The notes under the pieces are model-generated. The model saw only the letters and a list, made by a program, of their open reading frames with translations, was not told where the DNA came from and ran no database searches. 64,000 nt of DNA from Synchiropus splendidus (taxonomy: Eukaryota; Chordata; Actinopteri; Syngnathiformes; Callionymidae). Position numbers and translations under genes: made by a program. Shown one piece after another: positions 12,410 through 24,500 of the stretch (position 1 is its first letter; each line of letters begins with the position of its first letter). Location of the stretch: assembly GCF_027744825.2 (NCBI RefSeq), contig NC_071347.1, positions 21,395,001-21,459,000 of the forward strand, in the 5' to 3' direction.

Positions 12410-15400
12410 CTGGAAACGGAGACATGCGTCCATATACATCATCGCAGAGTAAGCTGGGGTCTTCAGATAGCTTTCTGAGGGTCTGGGAGCGAAGGTGTCT
12501 TCGGGCCAGAACCTCAAGGTGTTTGGATTTGCGGTGCCGACCTTCTCACAACAGAATTTCTCAACCACGATGCGACCCTCAACTCTCTCTGGATCGGTTT
12601 GCATCTCACTGTGAAGCGGCTGGAATGAGAATCAGCACCTCTAAGTCCGAGGCCGTGATTCTCAACCAGGAAGGGGTGGGTTGCTCTCTCCGGGTAAGGA
12701 ATGAGTCCCTGCCTCAAGTGGAGAAGTTTAAGTATCTTGGGGTCTCGTTCTTGAGTGGGGGGGTAAGGGAGTTGGCGAGTGGTCGGCGAAGCAGGGGCTG
12801 TATTGCAGTCGCTCCACCGCACTGTTGTGTGTAAGAAAGAGCTGAGCCAAAAGGCATCCAGTCACCTATCAATCTTCGTCCCGACCCTCAGCTATGGTCA
12901 TGAGCTGTGGGTCAAGACCGAAAGAATGAGATGCCGGATACAAGCGGCTGAAATTCGTGTTCTCCAACGGGTGGCGGGCGTCTTCCTTAGAGATGGGGTG
13001 AGAAGTTCTGTCACCGAGGAGAGTCTCAAAGGAGAGCCGCTGCTTGTCTGTGTTGAGAGGAGTCATGAGGTGGTTCAGGCGTCTCATGAAGACGCCCCCT
13101 GGAGGCCTCCCTTTGGAGGTGCTTCAGGCAGCTGGGAGGAGACCCAGGGGTCAACCCAGGACCAGGGGCAGGGATTATATCTCACATTGGCCTGGGAGAT
13201 GCTCAGGATCCCCCAGTTGGAGCTGGTGGATGTTGCCCGGCAGAAGGCCGTTTGGCATGGCCGTCTGAAAGCTGCTGGCCCCGCAACCCGGCAACAGATA
13301 AGCAGATGAGGATGGATGGATGGTTCCACCATCCTGGAGCAGAGCCAGCGAATAGTTGCACGATCATCTTCTCAGTGAAGGGTGATGCTGACCCAAGTTG
13401 ACGGGCCAGACCTGTACAAGGTAGAGGTTCAGGGCTCTGATGGTACCTGCAGACCAGCCCGAAGTGGCCAGGATGGAAGAGGACAAAAGCCTGGACCAGA
13501 ACTTATACCTCTTCCTGGGTCAACATGGGACGTATCCTCCTGACCTTGCAGCACGAGCCTGCCGGAACCATCACTGGGTGATAAGACCATCTCTAACCGG
13601 CCAGTTGGAGAACTTCTGACCAAGTCCTCAGACCCTCCCAGAACACAAACCTCCACGACACCTAGTCAAACCTGAAGCGAGCTGGTCTCCAAGAGGTAGT
13701 GATGGACTGATGATGCTTCATGAAGCAGTGTCCTTATGACACTCTCTGCTCCACAATCTTGGGATTTAAAGAACCTTTCAATGAAACCTCACATCAATTT
13801 TAACCGCACCATCTAGTGGGCTCTGAGAATAAGAACACTATTTCATGAAGTCTCATGGACCCATGGGAGCTGCGTTCCCAGCTCATGATGACAAAAGCGC
13901 CAGTCTGAGTCTCAGGCAGATCCTAATGTACCTAAATCCTAAGGAGAAACTAACCGGCTGCTCTAACTGCTCTGTTTCTAGTGCATGAAATCTGAGCTCT
14001 GCCTTCTGGCTCAGCTCTTTTTGGAGCTCCAGATGAATCTGGAACAACGGAGTTCTGTCGACGCCTCCAGCCCTCGCAGAAAATACATCTAGTCATAGAA
14101 CAAGTAGCTTTGTCAGAAGTTTGGACACAGTCTCAGTCTGGCACGGACACGCTGCGCCGCTCTGGGTGGGAAGCGACTTACTCCACTCACAGGAAAAGAT
14201 CCACGACCTGCTGGGGAAAATGTTTGGATTTGCTGAGCATCAGATAATCTCCCGAGAGGATTTACGGTGCAGGGGGAGTCGTCTGCTGAGGAGCCCTAAA
14301 TTGTGCGCTGCAGGATGAGACGACTCCCCGGCCGCCGGCTCTGGCAGCTCTCCTCCATTTATTTAGTGGCCTGTTCATTCCAGAGCCCAGTCGGTCACAC
14401 GTCAGCGGGAACGGTGGGATCCGTGGAGTCGAGGCGGGAATTGTGGAGTGTGAGATCTCCATGGCGACCTGAGTCAAACACTCCTCCGATGGAAGGTTTT
14501 ATGATGGAACTGTGAGCCGCCGCACTTCATTCAAAAATGAGCCCCTCAACGTAAGAAAAAAATGCTCTTCAACACGGTGATTTCTGACGTTGCCATTGAG
14601 AATTATAACAGGCCTTTTTTATCATATAGCACACGCATCATTCCCATTAAATATCACATCGTGTCGCATTAAAATGTTTTTGTAGAAACTTCAATTTCAC
14701 TATAAAATCAAAGTGAAATCAGGATATATTATATTGTCTTATCATTACTATTATTTGGGACTTTTTCACGCAGTATTCCACCAAAATAACAGTCTGATTT
14801 TTCCATCAATTCTAGTATTAATTACTACAAGAATCTTTCATCTTTTCCCCCACATTTTGAACAAAGTTGTTTTAAAAGTCCCGGCAGATTATCCTGATAT
14901 GCATCCAGTATTGAACAAATACTTTTAACCAACACTTCAACGCACTTCTCTATCAGCATGACCTTAGTCGTGTATTGCAAACAAAAGACTTTACTCAGCG
15001 TGTACGTCTGCACTGCAGGTCATTACACTGTTACACCGACGTTCTCATGATGTTGAACTGAATATTCATTCATCCGCCCTTCACCTCATCAAGACTCAGA
15101 AACTGCTTCATGTCCCACAAAGGTACTATGTATTATTATGTTTAGGTTTTTTTTTATGATTGTTTACACATTTCTTTTTTTTTTGTTTGTTTTTTCGTCA
15201 TTTATTTAGTTTTTTAATTTCATTTTTTTGTCGTTCATCCATGAATAATAGCTTGATACCTGAAACAAAACTTTGCTTTGACATCTATAACGTTTATAGC
15301 AAACATGCAGGTCAACAAAAGTATTTTACAGTGTAAAAAAATACAATACAATTATATATATATATATATATAAATATATATATATATTCTTTTCTTTTTT

Positions 15401-15472
15401 GAGAAAAAAAAACAGAAGTTAAATATTAAATATTTAATATCAGTTTAAGCCTAATGCACAACTGCTTTGAGC

Positions 15473-15537
<65 letters not shown>

Positions 15538-18500
15538 TTCACTTGAAGCAGTTTAAATAGTGCCACTAAATCCAGCCTTATCATGAAAAAATATATATAC
15601 TGCTATAAAGAGTGCAATAGCTCTATGATTTTCAATACTTAAATTGTGCTGATTTACAACCAGCATTACAACAAAAATTTAATTTATTTAATTTAATTTA
15701 AATTTTATCTGCTAGTGTTATGATGCATCTCAAAAATAAGCTTTTTAAGGCTCATTTTTTCCTTATATGTCAGCGGTTCTGCAGAGAAAAATCAAAGTAT
15801 TGTGAGAATTCAGGGTAAATAAATGTCTACTGTCATGGAAGCCTCTCGAGCCAGTTCGGACTTCCACGTGAAGACAGCTCCACCTTCAGCATGAGTGGGA
15901 CTCATAGATGTTTAACGCTCATAAATCAAGATTGGGAGCAAAAAAAAAAAAAAAAAAAAGGTTGTGATGAAGCGAAATAAAAGCGGCGACTTCCAAAAGG
16001 CCCAATTTGAGAGCGGCGAGGAAGGAAGGACGGGGGTTATATTGGGATATGAAAACAGCCAAGTTGCCATGTATAAGTGCAGTTAATGTGCGTGGCAGCC
16101 GTGAGTCATGAGCCGTGGACGTGGGCCGGCCCTCAGGGGACCCATCAGCCGCAGCTCCAGGCCCGACCCGGCTTCAGCTGCGCGGCCAGCAGAGAAGCCC
16201 CTCGCAAAACGTCCCGCCGCCGCAGGGTGGGGGCTTGTAATTAGCAAACAGAGGGTGGATCCAAGTTTTGCTAAGGAGCGGGCCAAAGCCGCAGAAGCAG
16301 CGCGACCCGGGCCTGGCCCAGGGGGACGAGGTGAGCGCCCGCTCTGCTGGGGCCCCAGAGGAAATTTATGAGAAGATAATGACCCGGGATGAACTTCAAA
16401 GTCGGGGATCGCCAAGCAGAGCTAATTACAACCCGTGTGCGCCGTGCGAGCGAGCGAGCGAGCGAGCGCGTGCTTCACCGGCCCGGTAGAAAATCCCTAA
16501 TACTTTCAGACCAGAAAGAAAAACACACTCTGTGGATGAAAGTCTTCTGGTCAAGCGTCAGGACTTTCATAGTTCGGGCTGCCATTATTTATAGCCGGCA
16601 CATTGATAACGCCCCAACACAAACATGGCGGCGCATCGCTCCGCCAGCCAGCGGCCATGTTGAAGGGGGAGCCTTCTCCTGGGGTCTTATTTTTAGGCTC
16701 GGCACTCTCCTCACTCAACTCCAGCCGAAACCTGCCTGCCACTTTGATCCTTGGGTTTGAAATAAAGAGCTGAGCCAGAAGCTTCACAGGACGCCAGGAT
16801 CTGGACTCCACGTATTCTAGTCTTCAGGAAGGTCTTTTGGAGACTAGATGAAGGGCTCAATCATCCACCAGGGATTTGGAGCGGAGAGACTGTGTCAGAG
16901 CGTCAGTGCCAACCTTCCTTGAACCAGGAATTACAATAGAAAGGAGGACGACATCGAGGGGTCACGGTCCAGCTGTGCTTGGATTCCACAGCCCTCAACT
17001 CTCAAGTGGAGAGCTTCACCGCTTCATGGGTTTAAGAGCTCTGGCATCCACCATGGACGTGGAGTAGAGCAAAGAAAGGAGGCAGCTGAGGTGGCCAAAG
17101 GGGTATAGAGGTTCACCAGGGCCCTCAGCACTAGAAGTCCCAAGGGAAGACCCAGGTCCAGATAGAAGGGTGACATGCTCAGATCAGCCCACTCTCCCCG
17201 CACAAGAAAAGAGCTACCTTTGCTGGAGCCCATTTTCCTCCCTCATTTCCTCCCAATTCCTGTGAGAAAAGTGACTGTCTTCCTCATCAATTCCTTCCAT
17301 GTGCCTCAGCTTGACAGATAATAAAGGACCTGGACGTCGGCCGCCTGCATGAGCTGAGCCAGAGGGGAGCCCATCTCCAGAGCAACCTGGGAATATGATG
17401 GCTTTTTCATGAGCTGAGCTGGAACGTTGCATCACCATTTTTGTCCAGAGTGAAACACCGACCTGGTGCACAGCGACTCGCACAAGAAGTAGAACTCACA
17501 AGGCCTGAGCTCCACACTGACCTGACTCGACTCTCACTGTCGCGACAGGTTGCATTACTGGGAATCAGAATCTGCCAGAGACTCAGAGTAGAGCGCAGAA
17601 AGTCAGTTTCACTGAGGGTCTCTTTTGAAAAGGTCGGACTCCTCCAGGTCAGGTCACGGGGCAGCACCCAAAATAAAGAGGCCCAGACATCCCTCTCTCC
17701 TGAAAACTCCAGAGGTCCAGAGCCTTGGACTAGACCATCCTGAGTCATGACAAACAGGTTTTCTTCACCACCCTCTATGCATTCTACACTTCAGTGGAGA
17801 AACAGGACACGTGTGTGTGAGAAAAGAGGGAGAAGAGTATGGAGATGGGAACAACTACAGAAATGTACCATCAGAAGAGTTAAAAATGAATGACAAGAAA
17901 TGTTATGAGACAGACAGACAGATAGATTTAACTACACAACACTGCACAAATAAACTGCACAAAAACAGTTGTACTTTTCCTTACTTTGCGGTAAAAACAC
18001 GTCTGTGCGTTTCACATGTGATATGGATAAAGACAAACTTAGAAAACGTCTTGAGCGGCAGTCGTAGGCCGCGTCATGTTACCCTGCAACAGCCCAGCTG
18101 CGCTGCCTGCCCGCACTCTTCGCTGACTTGGACCAAACCTCTCCATGTCATTATCACAAAGCGACTCTGACTTGAAACATGTGTGGATCTCATTCGACTT
18201 TTCATAGAAAACTGCTCATCCAGCTCGTAAATCACGACAGGCTGCGGATCATCACACTCCATCAGCCTCCTCAAGTTTCTCCTGCTGTCCTGAGGAAACG
18301 CTGGGTTTAGCCTGTCCTCGGGCGCCACCTAGCGGTGCTTTAGGTCCATAACTCGAATTTATGGGCCGGAAAAGAATATTCAGACGTGGATGTAACACAG
18401 AATTATAAAGGTAAAAATGAGCTACTTTTTAATGCATGTGGTTTAGTTCTAATAAATAGTTTCAGGAACAAGATCATACGGTCATATTAAGTGTCATAAC

Positions 18501-21500
18501 TCAGGAATAAAATAGGAAAAATAAACAGAAATATGAGGAAATTGAAATAAATATTTCCGCTTTTCTATACATGTATTTTTACATATTTATTCCCACACTT
18601 ATTTCGGAATAATTTTTTCCATAAATGATTGACAATTTCTGTGCTGTAATTGAAGCGTTGAAATGTTGGATAAAGCCAATCAAATGACATTAAAAATAGA
18701 CAAAATTCATTCTAAATATAAATGTATTGTTAGATTTTTTTTTTTAAACCAAAGAGAAAAAATATGTAAAACACAAATAATACTTAAAAAATAAAAATAC
18801 AGAAAATATACATATTACATTTTTTATATCACAGGGAAACTAGATAAATGATAGTTTAAATAAAGATTGGATTAAGTAAATAATATTTTTCAACATTACA
18901 CGTTACTACATTACATTGGTTATAGAGGGATGCATTATGGGAAACATTAATGTGTCAGTGTTGGGCAACTTAAGATCTTGTGTCCTGTGTTTCCAAAAGA
19001 GTTAAATTCCCAAGATAAAAATTCAGTCCGTGTAAACAAGGCTGATGAACGTGAGTTGTGCCATGGTGTGTGTGTGTCATTTTCTTTATTAAAATACATT
19101 TGTAAAAGCTCATAAATGAGTGTGGACTCAGGAAAGGCAATGGCTTGAAAGGTTCAGTAGAAAAGTTTATGTTGAGTCACTGCGAGAGCTGTGACTCCAG
19201 CTAACCAGCTAGTGACTGTGTGGAAAGGTTGGACAGCGGCACATGCATACGGCGCCCTCTACAGGCGAGTGACCCGGGTGAAAGGCTGTGCCTATTCTAG
19301 CAGGGGGTTGTAGGGAACTCGGGGCTCCTCCTGGGTGACGAACACCAGCACCTTGGCCAGGTACGTGCTGAGCGTGCCGTAGCGCCGCAGGCTGAGCTCC
19401 AGAGACAGGTCAAAGTCCTGCGGCTTGTTGATGAGCTGGGCCACGGACATCACGCCCCCGTTGGACACCCGCTCCGTCCGGAAGAAGCCGCCCTCGTTGC
19501 CGGAGGTGATGGCGATCTGGATGTCGTCGCCCACCACGGAGTGGGAGGGGCCCATGCGAAAGATGTTGGTGAAGACGGGGATGTTGGTGGGGAAGGTGAG
19601 GTAGTAGTAGGTTATTCTCAGGGGCTGCGCCAGGCACTCGACAGAGTCATTGCAAAGCAAGCGTTCACATCGACTGTGAAGAGAGAGGGGGCGGGGCGGG
19701 GCGGGGGCAGGATGGAGGCAGGGATGGAACACACAGGCACAGAGAGAGAGAGAGAGAGACAGACATCAGTTCAAATGCCGTGCAGGCATGCAGTGGAAGG
19801 ACGTCCAAGCACCTCGGCGCTGTCATGCAGCCGCTCTGTCTATCAGAGCAAGACGCCGCGACATGCCACGGACGGGTCCAGCTGTGGTCGGGCACATGCA
19901 GAGGTACAACGGGGAGTTTGAGGGGAGACCCACCCGGACGACCACGCACTCTTATCCATGCTAAATCTGGGTAACTGTGGTGAGTGTCAGTTAACAGACT
20001 GTGGCAGCATCTCTCCGGGGCTCTCAGGCTCACTCAGGTGGGGCCTTTAACTTTAGTCAGCTCATGTTTTCATGTGAGTTGGTCACTTTAAACGGCTCAA
20101 GAGCTTTGTGGAGTTGTGTAGATAAACTACAACAGAGCTGGAAATTACTTCAGTAAAAGTTTGTGAGTTAGGAACATCACAATTGTGTATAGTCCTCGCA
20201 ACATCACCGAGGTGTTTCTTAAATGACAACAAAACAAGCATGAACCTGCCAAACTTGAGCTCACGTTTTTAAAACCCCCGACACGAAAAGGCAATTCATT
20301 CATTTTGTTTGCTTTCAACAGAGCTGAGTTGGGCAGGGCGACCCTCAGAATAGAAGCATAGACCCAGCAGTATTTTAGAAGCCATTGTGAAGCCCTACAT
20401 GTGACTTCCTTGACAGCAGAATGACGCGTGTCATCTCTGCAGTGTTTATGTGTTTTCTCATTGGATACTGCTGGGTAGTGATGGGTAGCTGAGGTGTCAT
20501 GACACAGTACTGAAGGGTTGATGAGGTATCGTGAAACAGGGTCCATCTACTTTGTTTGGATACTGACAGCTCAGATAATTGCTGTTGTGTGTTGTTTCAC
20601 TTCAAAGTGCCCACAAGCTAATAAAAACTGGACTTATAGAGGCCCTGTTGTGTTTTTTTCTTCAGAAATGAACTCTGAAATACTCATGGAGTAGCTTTGC
20701 TTTTAAGTAATATTGGAAATGTTTTAACCACCGAACTGTTTTACATGGTAAGAGCAACAACAGAAAAATGGCCAATGCGCTACATATGAAAAATCTAACT
20801 CAGAGAAGTGTTGAGCACAGCTAAAACAAACATTGTTTATAAGACAAGAGTGACATGAGCAGGAGAGGCGTTTATACCGACAAAGATATTTTGAAAGGAC
20901 ATTCTTGTACACTGTTCAGTGCTAACACCGTAGCAAGCCGACACATAGAAAACACAATAGGGCCCCTTTAATCCCAGCAACCAGGCAACTGGATTGTGCT
21001 ACTCAGCAACAGTGAGTGTCCTGCACTATGCAGTTCAAAATGAATACATTTCTCCAATAAGCTGGTGTTCAGTGAGAAGGTCTCTGGTCAGGAGCACAGA
21101 TTAAGAGCGGTTACTCACGTCTCTCCGACTCGGCGGTAGTTCGGGGGACAATCAAAAGCCAAACATCTGAACCCCCCCTGGACGTTGAAGCAGCTCTGAG
21201 TCTCCGAGCAGGTGTGAGTTCCTGTCACACACTCGTCCACATCTGGAACAGAAGTGGAGAGAAAAGGTGGATTCAAAGGTCTTTGTTGAGCCAGGTGGAG
21301 TGATTTTCGGTGCGAAGCCAACCCTGGCAGCTGCGGCCGTTCGGGGCGAGGGTGTAGCCGCTGAGCGGGCAGGAGCAGTGAAAGCTGCCGGGAGTGTTGT
21401 GACAGCGGTAGGAGCAGATGTGGCCACCAGTGGGCAGCGCACACTCATCGATGTCTGTGGGGGAGTGAACGTCAAAGTTAGTCACACGGATGTCTAACTG

Positions 21501-24500
21501 TACTCAACAATAATATAAACGCAACACTTTTGTTTTTGCTCCCATTTTTCATGAGATGGACTTAAAGATCCAGATACACAATCTTACCATTTCTGTACCA
21601 CTCTGAAATAGGACATTTTCAGCTTCCAAGAACAGTGTACAGATCCAATGCAAACCAATTGTTTCAGCAGCTGTCTGAGTGGCTGGTCTCAGCCCATCTT
21701 GGAGGTGAACCTGCTGGATGTGGAGGCTGGTGTGGTGACGCGTGGTCTGCGGTTGTGAGGCCGGTTGGATCTACTGCCATATTCTCTGAAACGCCTTCAG
21801 AGATGGCTTATGGTGGAGAAATGAACATTCAATGCACGAGCAACAAATCTGGTTGCAATGCTTGCGACATCTGTGACATTTTGCTGTGAGACAAAACTGC
21901 ACATTTCAGAGTGGCCTTTTATTGTGGACCGTCTAAGGCACAGCTGTGCACTAATCATGATGTCAGATCAGCATCTTGACGTGGCGCATCTGTGAGGTGA
22001 GATGGATGATCTCAGCAAAGCAGAAGTGCTCACTATCACACATTTAGACAGATTTGTGAACAATGTTTGCGAGAAACGGTAAGATCGTGTACCTGGAATT
22101 AATTTTAGATCTTTAAGTCCATCTCATGAAAAATGGGAGCAAAAACAAAAGTGTTGCGTTTATATTTTTGTTGAGTGTAAGTGATTCCTACATACTGATG
22201 GGAGCGTTCTCACCTTCGCAGGTCATCCCGTCGACGTCACTCAGCTGGTAACCACGGCGACAGTAGCACTGGTAGGAGCCGTAGATGTTGGCACATTCTT
22301 GGCTGCAGGGGTTGCTCTCGCACTCATTTAAATCTGCATGGACAGTTCATGACTTCAGAGATGAAATTCACAACAACCAAACTGCTGTGTTTCCACAAAC
22401 ACTCCAGTATTTTACCGTCACAGTTCCTGCCGTCGGCCGCCAGCTTGAAGCCTGTGGTGCAGGAGCACTTGTAGGAGCCCGGAGTGTTGTCACACTTGTG
22501 GCCGCACAGGCGGCCGGGGTAGTGTCGGCACTCGTTGATATCTGGCACGCAGAGAGAGGAGAGTCAGAGGTTAGAGATTCACCGCTGTGTCCTCTGCTGG
22601 GACGTATATAATGTCGCCTCCTTCACCCCACAACCATGTTATGTTGCCGAGTATCTCAGTCAGAGATCTCAGTCAGGCCACATTTGAACCATGATCAACA
22701 CACTAAATCCTCCAGAGGTGACGACAGTCCAGAGCCTTCAGTCCCTGACTGATGTGTGCGTGCACTCTTTGCTCACCCTCACAAACCCGACTGACGCTGT
22801 TGAAAATGTAGCCGCTCTCACACTCGCAGTGGAAGGAGCCCATGGTGTTGATGCAGCCGTGACCCGCACAGGCCTTTTCAGGTCCTTTGCACTCGTCGAT
22901 GTCTTTGGAAACAGAGGAAGATGAAAATGAGTGAAACATAAACAAGACCGGCTCATTGTGAGGACGGTATTTGATCCTCACCCACGCAGCGAGTGCCCTC
23001 CTCGTTCAGGTGATAGCCCCGACCACAGTTGACCGAGTTCCTCTGGCAGATGTAGGACCCTGCTGTGTTGATGCAGACCTGGCCCCTCTGACACGGACCC
23101 GTCTGGCTCACGCATTCGTTGATATCTGAAAAACAAACACAGAAGACCAAAGAGTGACGTGGTGCTTGGTCACATCCTTAATAACCAGGGTTCGGTTACA
23201 CTCACCAATGCAGTTGCCCAGGGCATCCTGGATGAAGCCAACCCCACACTTGACTTTTGGAAGACAGCGGAAGGACCCCTGCGTGTTCTGGCAGGCGAAG
23301 TCTGGACCACAGTTATGGATGCCTGTCTCGCATTCATCAATATCTGAAGACATGAAACCAAAGAACTTGAGGAACTTGAAGGAAAAACATAGTGGCATAG
23401 TTTTACTTTAATAACAAAGGGTAAACAGGAAAATAATTTGAAAATGTTTGGTCATTCGATCATACGTATAAAGTGAGAACAAAACTAGTCAAAACATTAC
23501 ATTAAAACTAGCAAAAACTAAGAGGTATGTAAATACAAAACATAAATACTCTCAATAGTACATTAACTATCATTATAGAAACACATTTGTTGAGTGCTAA
23601 AAAAACACAAATTATCCATATTAAATATGAATTTGCCTCAGTTATATCCATATTTCCAATGTACATTTTATCCAGGTCAACATGTTATTGTTTACGAATT
23701 TCCATCATAATCGCAACTGAATGTAAATTGCAAATGCCATTGAAACTACAAAATACTACAGGACTCAACTGAAATGTGACATGTAATGCAATAGTCTTGA
23801 GAGTCCAAGTTTCACCTTTGCAGTTGTTGTTGTCGGTCAGCTCGTAGCCGGTGCCACAGCTGACCTCCCTCTGGCAGCGGAAGGAGCCGTCCGTGTTGAT
23901 GCAGCGCTCCCCTCCTCGACAGTTACTGGCCCCCAGCAGACACTCGTTTATATCTGCGCATGGAGAGAGTGTTGTGAAGAGACAGAGCGACACATGTTTT
24001 CACACAACAACTCTTCCTTCATCCATCCTCTCCAGCTTTTGTAATGCAAGTGCGAAGAAACTAAGTATAAAGGAGAACATGTTTCTGACCACGCATATTG
24101 AGCGACAACTTGACAGGCTCAACCACACTTGCCTTCACAGGTCTTCCCATCAGGCTTAAGTCTGTAGCCACTTGAGCACTTGCATGTGTCTTTGTCCACA
24201 CACTCGTGATCACATTGCCCTGCCAGGATACTGAAGGTTAGAGGAGAAAGGTACACTGCAATACCAGCAAAGAAATCACACCTCACCGTTGCAAAGGTCA
24301 GCCACGACCAAATCCTGCCCCTTCGTGGTGACCTCCTCCTCTTTGGGCACTGTTGCATGAGAAGAGAACCAAAAGTTGAAAGTGGGTCTCTTTTGATCAC
24401 GGCAAGATTTTTCCCAAGATGAAACAATGGTCAGTATCTCAGACACCATGCTTTCCCCAGCCAGAAAAAAAGTCTTCTAAAATCATCAGTATCAGTAAAC

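Noticed and set aside
12310..12834. 174-codon plus-strand frame across the first D-type exon
   Set aside because: Its first part is antisense to the fbln1 exon and its second part is LINE sequence; it is not a gene.
18074..18328. 85-codon minus-strand frame [13 protein letters not shown]...
   Set aside because: No known domain, no clear splice sites, and it lies in the intron between fbln1 exons C and 14 coordinates' downstream side with no supporting context.
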